A stretch of DNA of 64,000 nucleotides from CALLPQ01 sp039819545 (GTDB taxonomy: Bacteria; Pseudomonadota; Alphaproteobacteria; Caulobacterales; Parvularculaceae): positions 62,001-126,000 of the forward strand of contig JBCBRS010000003.1 of assembly GCA_039819545.1 (NCBI GenBank). The letters run 5' to 3'. Of this stretch, positions 26,531-35,077 are shown piece after piece. A program made the position numbers and the translations under genes. The notes beneath the pieces were generated by a model. The model saw only the letters and a program-made list of their open reading frames with translations, was not told where the DNA came from and searched no databases. Every line of letters begins with the position of its first letter. The first letter of the stretch is position 1.

Positions 26531-27832
26531 TTACTGAATATCGCGCGGCGCTTCAAAGCTCAGCCGCTCAAGGGCCGCGTTGGCCGGTTTATAGCCAAGC
26601 GCTGCCGCCTGTGAAAAATGGAAGGCTGAGCGCGCCTGGTCCGGCTTCACCTCGTTCAAGCCAGTGGTACCGTCGCGGAAGATCACGCCGAGAGCATTAT
26701 GGGCAATGGCAAGATTCTGATCGGCAGCTTTTTCAAGCCACTCAACCGCAATCGTCCCATTTCGATCAACCCCGATGCCCCGCGTATTCATAATGCCATA
26801 GACATATTGCGACATCGGATGGCCCTTCTTGGCAGCCTTGGCAAAGATATCGACGGTTTGCAGCGCCGTCAGAGAACCGGTGACGATGGATTGTTTTTCC
26901 GCCTCACTAATCTTGGGGTCTTTTGCCACCGTGGAATATTGGTAGCGGCGAATGGCCGACCGGGTGCTTGGCCCCAACTTGTTATCAACCGAACCCGCAC
27001 GGAAGCCGAGCGCATTCAGCGAGCGTTGGATCAGCTCCACATCGATATCAGCAACCCGCTCCAGCGCTTGGGCGCGCTTAATCTCTTCGAGTTCCTTTCG
27101 GGCAATTTCCAGCTCACGCTGTTGTTTGGTCTTGCCGGTAAATTCGATGGGCAAAGGCGGCTGCCAAACCTCAGCAACTTCGAGGGCCACTTTGATTTCT
27201 TTGGCGGTCATTAGCCCTTCGAGGAATTCATACGCAGCGCTTGCCTCACCCACGCCGCGTTCCTTGGCCAGTTGGAACATTTGCAGAGCACGCACATTGC
27301 TTTTCGCCACCCCGGCGCCGCGTTGATACATCAGGCCGAGATTATAAAGGTCAAAGGCGGTGCCCGATTCAAACTTCTGAGCCACCAGTTTTTCGGCTTT
27401 CGCCACATCAATAGAGCTCATCCGGAAACGGATATCCGTCAACCGCTGCTCAGCCACGATTTTGTCATTCACTTCAAGAGAAGAGGGTTGTTGGAAGCTG
27501 GAGAAATTGTGATAGGCGGCCAGCGTATACCAGAGAAGGGCCTGGACGTTATTAACCGGGATCTCTTCCAGGGGTGAGGCCGCATTGCTCGTCCCCTCAA
27601 GAGCTTTGCCGGAATAAATATCGCCGAGCACTTTTTTGGAGCGGATGTCCCCGGCAAGGGCGTAGCGCGTCCAGGTGTCGATCGATTTTTGATATTGGCC
27701 CGCCATATAGGCTTGCAAGCCCTCGCGGTAATCAGCGCGGGCGGGCGTTGCTGCCAGCATGAAACCGGCGCCCAAGGCAATTGCGAGTGTGGCGTGAACA
27801 GACAGCTTTTTCTTCATAACCCCTGGTCCCAT
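26531..27832 (-). CDS. Sel1-repeat protein with peptidoglycan-binding domain
   Basis: 433 aa from the ATG at 27830-27832, with GGAG at good spacing. Signal peptide to about residue 34 (ATPARA). Sel1/TPR-like repeats lie on both sides of a central PG_binding_1 domain. Before it: GLQAYMAGQYQKSIDTWTRY, YNLGLMYQRGAGVAKSN. The domain itself: DVELIQRSLNALGFRAGSVD, GPSTRSAIRRYQ near residues 258-300. After it: YVYGIMNTRGIGVDRNG, AHNALGVIFRDG. A coiled coil (QRELEIARKELEEIKRAQAL) precedes the binding domain. Probably a periplasmic scaffold on the wall; the beta-helix protein follows in the same operon and may be its partner. Confidence 0.82.
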   Translation of the reverse strand: MGPGVMKKKLSVHATLAIALGAGFMLAATPARADYREGLQAYMAGQYQKSIDTWTRYALAGDIRSKKVLGDIYSGKALEGTSNAASPLEEIPVNNVQALLWYTLAAYHNFSSFQQPSSLEVNDKIVAEQRLTDIRFRMSSIDVAKAEKLVAQKFESGTAFDLYNLGLMYQRGAGVAKSNVRALQMFQLAKERGVGEASAAYEFLEGLMTAKEIKVALEVAEVWQPPLPIEFTGKTKQQRELEIARKELEEIKRAQALERVADIDVELIQRSLNALGFRAGSVDNKLGPSTRSAIRRYQYSTVAKDPKISEAEKQSIVTGSLTALQTVDIFAKAAKKGHPMSQYVYGIMNTRGIGVDRNGTIAVEWLEKAADQNLAIAHNALGVIFRDGTTGLNEVKPDQARSAFHFSQAAALGYKPANAALERLSFEAPRDIQ

Positions 27833-28085
27833 TGTTCGTCTCCCCAAAAAGCGGCTTTCCCCGAAGCCAACACTGAACTCGTTCCGGCCCTACCGAGCGT
27901 TCACGGGCTTTTTGGGCCCTGTGCCCGGTCGGGCGCTGTCGTAGACTGAACCCCGCCAACGGGGAGTGTTCACAATCGATGCTGAGATTGCAAAGACTTT
28001 TTCAACCCTAACAAATGGTAAACTAACACAATCAAACAGTCAGCGGGTAGGCTTGGCGCCGGCTCTGGCCAGACTGCCCCCCGGA

Positions 28086-28400
28086 TTAACGGCTTTTCCC
28101 GCCAGCTGTGACCCGAAAAACGCAGACCTTCGCCTCCGGCGCGAGAGGCCGGGCGGCGCTTTCGGCTTTCAGGTGCTGTTCTGCGGCCCCGTCGCGGACC
28201 GCACGATGACCACCCATCTGGCAAAAATGGGGAATATCAATCACCGCAATGGGATCATCGGTTATGATTTCGACTGCGTCTCCGGGATCGAGTCCCCGCA
28301 AGATGGCCTCCATCCGGATAACCGGCTGGGGACAGCGCAGGCCTCTCGCGTCATACCGCTGGACGCGCCTTTTATTCTGGCGAAGCGTCCCCTTAGCCAT
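28086..28400 (-). CDS. TusA-family sulfurtransferase
   Basis: 104 aa. The core YDARGLRCPQPVIRMEAILRG carries the single catalytic Cys (residue 23) of TusA/SirA proteins. DAVEIITDDPIAVIDIPHFCQ and the GH motif complete the domain. TusA passes persulfide sulfur toward tRNA thiolation or other acceptors. The C-terminal extension (~25 residues) is basic. Its ATG overlaps the last 8 bp of rppH (ATGGCTAA), so the two are translationally coupled. The 230 bp between this gene and the Sel1 gene hold nothing I recognise. Confidence 0.85.
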   Translation of the reverse strand: MAKGTLRQNKRRVQRYDARGLRCPQPVIRMEAILRGLDPGDAVEIITDDPIAVIDIPHFCQMGGHRAVRDGAAEQHLKAESAARPLAPEAKVCVFRVTAGGKSR

Positions 28401-28926
28401 GGTTCAGCGTCCCGCCAGCCCGCATCAACGCTGCCAGCGGCGCGCACGCGGTGACCAGCTCCTCATAAACGGGCCTTTTGAAGGGCACGATGAGATCGCT
28501 TATGGCGTCAAGGTCCGCCCATTGCCACTGGTCAAACTCGGGATGACCATCGGCGGCGAGGTCAAAATCAGCATCGGTGCCGGTAAACCGCATAACGGCC
28601 CATTTCTGGCGCTGTCCGCGCCATTTTTTGCGCTTGTAGGCCGGGGGGAAATCATAGCCGAGCCAGCCGGGCGTGATCATCAAGAGGTCTGCCCGGTCGG
28701 TACCGGTCTCTTCTTTCAGTTCCCGGAAGGCAGCCTGCGCAACGCTTTCCCCGGCATCAATGCCGCCTTGGGGCATCTGCCAGCGATACCCACCGTGATG
28801 CGTTTCAGGATCAAGGGCATCGAACCCGCCAAGCCGACGGCCCAGCCATACCCGGCCATCGGCCCTGAATAGCATGATCCCCACATTCGGGCGGTACTGG
28901 GCACAGTGTTCAGGCGACAAAAACAT
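28393..28926 (-). CDS. rppH: RNA pyrophosphohydrolase (Nudix)
   Basis: 177 aa from the ATG at 28924-28926. RppH removes pyrophosphate from 5' triphosphorylated RNA to start decay. The substrate-facing N-terminal strand is YRPNVGIMLFRADGRVWLGRR, followed by WQMPQGGIDAGE. The Nudix box is GGIDAGESVAQAAFRELKEE (Glu, Glu, Glu, Gly in place). AYKRKKWRGQRQKWAVMRF is typical of the alphaproteobacterial and E. coli enzymes. It lies between yibQ (75 bp before its start) and tusA in one operon-like run. Confidence 0.94.
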   Translation of the reverse strand: MFLSPEHCAQYRPNVGIMLFRADGRVWLGRRLGGFDALDPETHHGGYRWQMPQGGIDAGESVAQAAFRELKEETGTDRADLLMITPGWLGYDFPPAYKRKKWRGQRQKWAVMRFTGTDADFDLAADGHPEFDQWQWADLDAISDLIVPFKRPVYEELVTACAPLAALMRAGGTLNHG

Positions 28927-29001
28927 GGGCACGCTCGCAAGGGACCGCGGAAAAATTGATCGCGGAAGGATGAGCCAATAATGACAGAGAGGGATTTGGC
29001 C

Positions 29002-30345
29002 TTAACGGCTTGGTCCATAAACAAGGGCAGAGACAGGGGCAAGCGCGCGGTCAGCCTCGGTCAGACCACCAAGAAACTGGTTAAGGGCAGCGACAGCGTT
29101 CGTATTGGCGGGCAGCTTGATGATCACCCGGTCGGACGGTGCGTTTGCACCGGTCAGACTGCCGAGCTTCCGACGCAAGGCCGCTTCGTCTGTACCGGTC
29201 AAGCGGATGACGGTTGGCGCTGTTGTGTCGCCTTCGCGGGTCATACCCGTGTCATCCACATAGGCAAGGCCAAGGGCCGTCAGCCTGTTCAAAACCGGGG
29301 CCATGGACGCCGGGGTGCCGGTAAATTTTGCGCCCTGATAGTTGGTCAGACCGATATAGCTTTGACCACGCGACAAGATCCAATCGAGGCGTTTTGCATT
29401 GTCGCTGGCCGTCCGCGACGTTAGAAGCCCGGCAGGGCCGATAATGCGTTCAGCATCCTGGCCATACCCCTCCAAGGGCAGATCAAGCATAATTTCGTGC
29501 CCATGCTGGCGCGCCAGATCCATCATCGCTGCCGCCTCTCGTGCATAAGGCGCGAAAGAGAGCGTCACCGGGCCGGGCAAGCTTTCAATGGCCGCCCGTG
29601 TTATCACCGCATCGGAGCCGAGGCCGGTGAGAATGATGGCGAAGGCAGGGCCGTTACCCTCATAGGGCCGGGCATACCATTCGAGCGGCCGGCGGCCATC
29701 CGCTGCTATCCGCGGTATGGCCCCGAATTCGGTCTTCTGAAGCAGGGCCGAACTTGCAGTGCGCAAGGGCTCGCGCGCCCAGCGCTGCGGTACCACGCCG
29801 TCAGAGGCGGCATCGGCTGGCGCATCAACGTCGCGTCCATCAATGGTGATGAGCAACCTACCGGGCGCGCCACTGCTATCAGCATCTTCGGCGACGGCGA
29901 TGGTTTTGAAACGATTGCTTACGCCTTGGTCGGCTGGCCCCGGGGCACCGTCCACCACACCGATCGCCGTTTCATCGGTCTCGTCAGCGGCGCCGGTGCT
30001 GTCATCGTCTTTGGGGACCGAGATTTGTTTTGGACCGGCGCTGGCAAAGGTGGGCGCCACCGCCGCCGGAGCAAGGCCACGGCTCTGGGCTGCATTATCG
30101 CCTGACGTCACGGTTGCGCCCGTCGCAACAGATGCCGCACTCGATGGCGGGGACAGGCGCAGCGGTTCCGGCGGGGCAAGGCGGTTAAGATCGCGATCCA
30201 TATCAAGAGCAATCTTGCCAACTTCCGTCCGGTCGGACGGGCCCAGGAACAGCCATCCGCCCACGACGACGGACAGGAAGCCGAAACCAAGCCAGCCCCA
30301 CACCAGCCGCCCTAAAATTGGACGCTTAAACTCCCAGCGACGCAT
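29002..30345 (-). CDS. Divergent polysaccharide deacetylase (YibQ/DUF610)
   Basis: 447 aa from the ATG at 30343-30345. An N-terminal membrane anchor (FLSVVVGGWLFL near residue 25) is followed by a long low-complexity linker to about 195. The deacetylase-like domain then runs: FAIILTGLGSDAVITRAAIESL, TLSFAPYAREAAAMMDLARQ, GHEIMLDLPLEGY, GLAYVDDTG. The first-strand motif here is LTGLGSD, where related proteins have D-D-x-G; the Asp is displaced. Possibly acts on peptidoglycan or an exopolysaccharide in the periplasm. In most relatives envC and ctpA precede it; here a ThiE-like gene takes that place. Confidence 0.8.
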   Translation of the reverse strand: MRRWEFKRPILGRLVWGWLGFGFLSVVVGGWLFLGPSDRTEVGKIALDMDRDLNRLAPPEPLRLSPPSSAASVATGATVTSGDNAAQSRGLAPAAVAPTFASAGPKQISVPKDDDSTGAADETDETAIGVVDGAPGPADQGVSNRFKTIAVAEDADSSGAPGRLLITIDGRDVDAPADAASDGVVPQRWAREPLRTASSALLQKTEFGAIPRIAADGRRPLEWYARPYEGNGPAFAIILTGLGSDAVITRAAIESLPGPVTLSFAPYAREAAAMMDLARQHGHEIMLDLPLEGYGQDAERIIGPAGLLTSRTASDNAKRLDWILSRGQSYIGLTNYQGAKFTGTPASMAPVLNRLTALGLAYVDDTGMTREGDTTAPTVIRLTGTDEAALRRKLGSLTGANAPSDRVIIKLPANTNAVAALNQFLGGLTEADRALAPVSALVYGPSR

Positions 30346-30411
30346 GCCTATTCCCGCCAACAACCTTTTCCCGTCACTTCTAGAACCGGTGTGGTTAACG
30401 GAACGGTAACG

Positions 30412-31053
30412 TCACTGCACCGCGCTGATCACCGCGAGCCCGGCGACGCCGGTGGCGCGCAATCGCGCAGCATTGTCAGCCGTCACCCCGCCCAGGGCAA
30501 AAACCGGCAGCGGCGCGCGTGACGCCAAGGCAAGAAAACGCTGGCGCCCCAACGCTGGCGCACCGGGATGGCTTTGGGTCGGAAAAACCGGAGAGAGCAA
30601 AGCCGCTTGCGCACCGCCCCGGGCCGCCCGGTTTATATCCGCGAGGCTATGACACGCCGCTGTTACCGTGCGGGCGACCCCGGACCAGCGACCGGGGTGA
30701 CGCAAAAGCCAGCCCGGCACGTGCAGCCCGTCAGCGCCCAGACGCCGCGCCAAGCCCGGATCACCAGCCACAAGAAAGCCCACCGCATGACGCGCGCACA
30801 AGGCCCGTAAGCGTTTTCCCATCATGGTCCTTTCGGAGTCGGAATAGTCACGAAAGATGACGGCACTATCACGGGGAAGCTGCGCAATAAGCTGGCCGAG
30901 CCCCGGCAGGCGCTGCGCATCGCTCATCACCAGCAGACGGTAAGGAAAAGCCTGCCCGTAAGCACGCCCGTGAACCAGACCATGGCCCCCGCCCAACTGG
31001 CGGGCCCGGCGCATGAGGCGATCAAGGCTGGACGAAAAAGGCGCGCAGGACAT
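30412..31053 (-). CDS. Thiamine phosphate synthase-like protein (ThiE/TenI fold)
   Basis: 213 aa from the ATG at 31051-31053 (a G-rich ribosome-binding site lies just before it; an in-frame ATG 33 bp upstream is possible). TIM-barrel blocks: YRLLVMSDAQRLPGL, AVIFRDYSD, FLVAGDPGLARRLGADGLHVPGW, AACHSLADINRAARGGAQAALLSPVFPTQSHPGAPALG and VFALGGVTADNAARL with the phosphate-binding Gly. Divergent from yggS. The typical ThiE Arg-Asp-K triad is incomplete, so it may be a TenI- or salvage-type enzyme rather than the main ThiE. Confidence 0.7.
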   Translation of the reverse strand: MSCAPFSSSLDRLMRRARQLGGGHGLVHGRAYGQAFPYRLLVMSDAQRLPGLGQLIAQLPRDSAVIFRDYSDSERTMMGKRLRALCARHAVGFLVAGDPGLARRLGADGLHVPGWLLRHPGRWSGVARTVTAACHSLADINRAARGGAQAALLSPVFPTQSHPGAPALGRQRFLALASRAPLPVFALGGVTADNAARLRATGVAGLAVISAVQ

Positions 31054-31150
31054 TTTGCCCCCCGGTGTCGCTGGATTTTTTGCCATCAGCGTACCATGAG
31101 GAGGATCACCGGGCCCGGCAAGAGGCCGCGCGCGCGCAAGGACAGGACCC

Positions 31151-31855
31151 ATGACGCACACGCCGACAGATACCGCTGAGATTGACCCGGCCGAACGGCT
31201 TGCCAGCCAACATGCCGCAATCGCGAAGGCAATGGCAGTGGCGGGGCGCGATGCCCAAACCGACCCGGTGACGCTGGTGGCCGTGAGCAAAAAGCACCCG
31301 GCGGACCACATTCGCCGGGCGCTAGGCGCCGGGCACCGCGTCTTTGGTGAAAACCGCGTGCAAGAAGCGACCGCCAAATGGCCCCCCCTGCGCGCCGCTT
31401 TTCCTGACGTGGTCCTGCATCTTGTGGGGCCCTTACAGTCAAACAAGGCAAAGGAGGCGGTGGCGCTATTTGATGTGATCGAAACCGTGGACCGCCCGAA
31501 GATCGCCAAAGCGCTTGCCGAAGAAGGCCAAAAGCAGGGGCGCCGCCCGGCCCTGTTTATTCAGGTGAATACCGGCGAAGAGTCACAAAAGGCTGGCGTC
31601 ACCCCAGCGAACGCCGCCGCCTTTATCGAGCAGTGTCGCCGCGACTTTGGGCTGACCATTGCGGGGCTTATGTGCATTCCCCCGATTGATGCGGTTCCCG
31701 CCCCGCACTTTGCCCTCCTCGCCCGGCTCGCCGAAGAAAACGATGTGCCAAAGTTAAGCATGGGGATGAGCGCGGATTATCTTGATGCGGTCAAACTGGG
31801 TGCTACCCATGTAAGGCTCGGAACCGCAGTCTTTGGCCCCCGGCTAGAGAAATAA
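31151..31855 (+). CDS. Pyridoxal phosphate homeostasis protein (YggS/PROSC)
   Basis: 234 aa. The PLP lysine is in LVAVSKKHPADHIRRAL (near residue 42). FGENRVQEATAKW, LHLVGPLQSNKAKEAV, FIQVNTGEESQKAGV, GLMCIPPIDA and LSMGMSADYLDAVKLGATHVRLGTAVFG follow in the standard order of this single-domain barrel. It binds PLP and buffers its level, with no known enzymatic activity. AGGA stands 5 bases before the ATG. Convergent with the L,D-transpeptidase gene. Confidence 0.93.
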   Translation: MTHTPTDTAEIDPAERLASQHAAIAKAMAVAGRDAQTDPVTLVAVSKKHPADHIRRALGAGHRVFGENRVQEATAKWPPLRAAFPDVVLHLVGPLQSNKAKEAVALFDVIETVDRPKIAKALAEEGQKQGRRPALFIQVNTGEESQKAGVTPANAAAFIEQCRRDFGLTIAGLMCIPPIDAVPAPHFALLARLAEENDVPKLSMGMSADYLDAVKLGATHVRLGTAVFGPRLEK

Positions 31856-31958
31856 AAGACGCATACGAATAAAATAAGCACGACAACAGTCCGAACGGCG
31901 CAACGCATCCCGCTCGTGACATGGGACGCCATCTTGATGGCCGAATGCGCGCTGTGCA

Positions 31959-32462
31959 CTACGACACAATTCGCATGACGGTATCTCTTGAACAGGCTGC
32001 CAGTATCGCCATCATATGGTCAAGCGCGACAGCAACGCACCCCTCCGTAGGCTGATAATGTGCGCGGGCGAGGTGGAAGAAGATTGCGCTGCCTGCGCCC
32101 GGCACCGGCGGGTCATCATTGTGCCCAAGGATCACGCAGATGTCGTAGAGATGATCATCGCGAAACAAACGCTCCGCGCTCGCGCCATAGGGCAACGTCA
32201 CGGGCCGATTATAGTTCGGATCGCCGAGATCATCGCACCAGCCATCGTGCTCGCAAATCGCTTGCGTCGGCAGCGCTGTTGTCGGTTCGGCTAACCGGTC
32301 AGCCCGAAACAAAATCTTGCGCAAGGCAAAGGCGCCCGCCGGTGTCGCGCCGTCGCCTTCTGTTTTGTTCAGCGTAATCCCGGCCGGGCCCAGCGCGCAG
32401 CGGACCGTACCCACTGGCGGAAAGGTCAGACCCGTTGACGTGATCAGAATTTCTGAACTCAT
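31959..32462 (-). CDS. L,D-transpeptidase (YkuD) domain protein
   Basis: 167 aa made up entirely of a YkuD-like catalytic domain: ALGPAGITLNKTEGDGATPAGAF (substrate and fold entry), DDLGDPNYNRPV, YDICVILGHNDDP, and IFFHLARAHYQPTEGCVAV with the His and Cys of the active site in H-x8-10-(S/T)-x-G-C form. No signal peptide or membrane helix is visible, which is unusual for an enzyme of the periplasm; other YkuD proteins without a signal exist. It may cross-link peptidoglycan or attach it to an outer membrane protein. Divergent from the response regulator gene. Confidence 0.8.
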   Translation of the reverse strand: MSSEILITSTGLTFPPVGTVRCALGPAGITLNKTEGDGATPAGAFALRKILFRADRLAEPTTALPTQAICEHDGWCDDLGDPNYNRPVTLPYGASAERLFRDDHLYDICVILGHNDDPPVPGAGSAIFFHLARAHYQPTEGCVAVALDHMMAILAACSRDTVMRIVS

Positions 32463-32722
32463 AGTTAATTTTCTAACCTCGAAAGCCCGCCATCACCCTT
32501 CCGCACCCCGATCTCTCGTTAAGAGAAATCTTCCAGAACCATACACGCAATGAGGGCCGCATACTCACTTCCTTCTAACCCGAATGTGAAAAGCTGTTTT
32601 TTCCGTTTGATCGCGCGGTGAGGTAACGCATCACTCCAATGTAACGCGTTGCAGAAATGTTGATTACCGCACCGACATTTCGCATGGTACCCGTGGATGG
32701 CGGGATAAAAAGGATAGTGTCG

Positions 32723-33412
32723 ATGGCCCGAGCCAAACGAATTTTGCTGGTGGATGATGACGAGCTTTTGCGCTCGACCCTGCTGGATCAATTTAACCTG
32801 AACGACGAGTTCGACGTAGCCTGCGCGGCCACCGGCCACGAGGCCATCGAAACCGCGAAGGAAGAAGCGCATATCGACCTGATGCTGCTTGATGTGGGTC
32901 TGCCCGATATGGATGGGCGTGAGGCGTGTCGCATCATGCGCAAAAATGGGTTCAAATCACCAATCATCATGCTGACCGGTGCCGACAGCGAAGCCGACAC
33001 TATTCTTGGGCTTGATGCGGGTGCCAATGATTATGTGACCAAGCCGTTCAAATTTGTGGTTCTGCTGGCACGGGTTCGCGCCCATTTGCGCAGCCATGAA
33101 CAAAGTGAAGATGCTGTCTTCAAAGTGGGCCCCTATGAATTCCGCCCGGCGGTGAAAATGCTGGTTACACAGGAAGACAAGAAAATCCGCCTGACCGAAA
33201 AGGAAACGTCAATCCTGAAGTTTCTTTATCGCGCCGGCGGCAAGGCCGTCAGCCGCGATGTGCTGCTGGATGAGGTGTGGGGATATAATTCCGGTGTGAC
33301 CACCCACACGCTGGAAACGCACGTCTATCGCTTACGCCAGAAAATTGAGCCCGAGCCTTCCAATGCGACGATCCTCGTTACGGAGAGCGGCGGCTATCGA
33401 TTGGCACTCTAA
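32723..33412 (+). CDS. OmpR-family response regulator, CenR-like
   Basis: 229 aa from the ATG at 32723, with AAGGA at the right spacing. Receiver domain residues 1-120: KRILLVDDDE (acidic pair), MLLDVGLPDMDGREACRIMR with the phosphorylated Asp near 55, MLTGADSEADTILGLDAGANDYVTKPF with Thr and Lys. Winged-helix DNA-binding domain: IRLTEKETSILKFLYRAGGKAV, DVLLDEVWGYNSGVTTHTLETHVYRLRQKIE, TESGGYRL. The sequence resembles CenR, an essential cell-envelope regulator in Caulobacter and Rhodobacter. No histidine kinase gene is adjacent, as for CenR. The 260 bp before it are shared with the divergent transpeptidase gene. Confidence 0.85.
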   Translation: MARAKRILLVDDDELLRSTLLDQFNLNDEFDVACAATGHEAIETAKEEAHIDLMLLDVGLPDMDGREACRIMRKNGFKSPIIMLTGADSEADTILGLDAGANDYVTKPFKFVVLLARVRAHLRSHEQSEDAVFKVGPYEFRPAVKMLVTQEDKKIRLTEKETSILKFLYRAGGKAVSRDVLLDEVWGYNSGVTTHTLETHVYRLRQKIEPEPSNATILVTESGGYRLAL

Positions 33413-33577
33413 CGCTGCTTAAGTCGGACTCTGAAGCCGTGAGGCGGCATCACCTAATCGGATGACAGGCTTCAGCGGATGAAAAAAGGTGGTCCCGCTG
33501 GCGGGATCATCAGCACCCTGATTGTGTGACGTATTCTTTGCCCACCATAAGTCCGCAAATGGTGTTTGCAGATACCG

Positions 33578-34000
33578 CTATGAGGCGTGCAGCGCATCAA
33601 TAAAATACCGAGTGGGTTTACGAACAGCCGTCGGTTCTTTCAGCAACGCTTCACCAAGGGTAAATACGGCCTTCTTGGGTTGGTTTGCGGCCGCAAACGC
33701 GCCTGCATTTCCCTAGCTTAAAACCGGTCTGTAAGCTGATCAATCGCCAACTTGCGCACCGGATCAACGCCGCGCACGCTGGCTTCGTACACCTGAAAAG
33801 CTGCTGCCAGCCCAGTCTGGTCGCCGCTGCGATGGCGGCGGCGATGCCGCGCGCGTCACGGGAATAAGCGCATACCCACGATTGATTGAGCCCCGGAATG
33901 GTGACCGCCAGCCCAAACGAAAGCAGACATACGTGTTGCCGTTTCGACGCGCCCGGCGGTGAAAACCTCTTTACGGGCAGAAATACGCCCCGCCACTGCC
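33578..34000 (-). pseudogene. Decayed gene, at least two frameshifts (function not recognised)
   Basis: The 700 bp between the regulator and the MotA-like gene contain no intact gene. Reading the minus strand gives protein-like pieces in successive frames: RKEVFTAGRVETATRMSAFV (about 33980-33920), YSRDARGIAAAIAAATRLG (about 33890-33815), then after a one-base shift LAAAFQVYEASVRG and VRKLAIDQLTDRF (stop at 33718-33720), then in another frame PKKAVFTLGEALLKEPTAVR and RYFIDALHAS (stop at 33578-33580). The pieces are collinear and compositionally like real protein, so they look like one eroded gene. I do not recognise the family. Two short inverted repeats lie further left (33431-33475 and 33493-33506). 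Confidence 0.45.
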
Positions 34001-34117
34001 GGCTATACCGCGCGAAAAGTCTATCAACGCCTGATATTTTTATGATAATGTTTAGCGATGGGCATCGGGCCGCGCGCCGCCAGACGGGCGCCGGACAAGC
34101 ATTACGATGGGGCAGTT

Positions 34118-35071
34118 ATGGCGCGTAAATTTGGTCGGGCAATCCGCTTTTCTAAGCCGGGCGGTTATGTCTTCAACATGCTGGTGTTCCTGCTCATCAT
34201 CGGCGCAGTTGTCTATTATCTGTCACCGTTCAGCCCGCAGCCATCGCAATTGCTGGTCGATGCCTTCAATGCCAATATCGCCCTGAACGGCATCATTATT
34301 TTTGTGCTGGTTGTGGGGATCATCTTCAATTTACGTCAGCCCATGGTGATCGGCTCTGCGGTCAATTGGGTGGAAAGCTTTCAGGAAGCCGCGGACTCCA
34401 GTCGCGCGCGCCTGCCCCGGGAGCCAAGCTTGATCCGCGGGATCGTCAGCCCCCTCATGGACTGGGAAAAACAGGGTGGTCTTTTGAACCCTGCGACCTC
34501 CCGCGCCATGCTCGATTCCATCGGGACACGCATGGATGAAGGGCGCGAGATGGGCCGGTATATCTCAAACCTGCTCGTCTTTCTCGGCCTGCTTGGCACG
34601 TTTTGGGGCCTTCTCCAGACCGTAAATTCTGTTGCCGATACAATCAGCGGTCTCGCCAATACCGGCGGCGCCGCCGAAGACGCCATCGGCCAGCTGATTG
34701 CCAACCTGCGCGAGCCTTTGTCAGGCATGGGGACGGCGTTTTCGTCCTCGCTCTTCGGATTGGGCGGCTCCCTGATCATCGGCTTTCTGGACCTGCAGGC
34801 AGGGCAGGCGCAAAATCGTTTCTATTCCGATCTTGAAGACTATTTATCCGGCATTTCGTCGGTTAGCGCTGGCGCGGCAGGCGGCGGGACCAATGCCAAT
34901 CTGCGCGCCTTGGATAATGGCGAAATGCTTGCTGCCCTGCAAAGCCTGGAGGCGGCGCTGGCCGCCAACACCGAAACCCAGATCAAGGCCCAATCGGGCC
35001 AGTCCACTGAAATCAAAGAGGAAATTCGGGCGCTAAACCGTACCCTTGTTCGGCTGAGCAGCGGGGAGTAA
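34118..35071 (+). CDS. MotA/TolQ/ExbB-like membrane protein
   Basis: 317 aa from the ATG at 34118. Membrane helices at about residues 20-42, 55-75, 160-185 and 210-235. The segment GRYISNLLVFLGLLGTFWGLLQTVNSV, then GAAEDAIGQLIANLREPLSGMGTAFSSSLFGLGGSLIIG, is the ion-channel core of the MotA/TolQ/ExbB family. A coiled coil lies at the C-terminus. It probably forms a proton-driven stator with the OmpA/MotB-like protein encoded 6 bp downstream. The flagellar genes proper are absent, so a role in envelope energisation is more likely than in swimming. A plausible -10 (GATAAT) lies about 75 bp upstream. Confidence 0.83.
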   Translation: MARKFGRAIRFSKPGGYVFNMLVFLLIIGAVVYYLSPFSPQPSQLLVDAFNANIALNGIIIFVLVVGIIFNLRQPMVIGSAVNWVESFQEAADSSRARLPREPSLIRGIVSPLMDWEKQGGLLNPATSRAMLDSIGTRMDEGREMGRYISNLLVFLGLLGTFWGLLQTVNSVADTISGLANTGGAAEDAIGQLIANLREPLSGMGTAFSSSLFGLGGSLIIGFLDLQAGQAQNRFYSDLEDYLSGISSVSAGAAGGGTNANLRALDNGEMLAALQSLEAALAANTETQIKAQSGQSTEIKEEIRALNRTLVRLSSGE

Positions 35072-35077
35072 AGGGGC

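Noticed and set aside
30412..31509. Long minus-strand frame extending the ThiE-like gene to 31509.
   Set aside because: The upstream part lies opposite yggS and has no recognisable sequence; starts at 31053 or 31086 fit better.
33431..33475. Inverted repeat CTGAAGCC/GGCTTCAG as terminator of the response regulator gene.
   Set aside because: The loop is 29 nt and no T-run follows on the plus strand.
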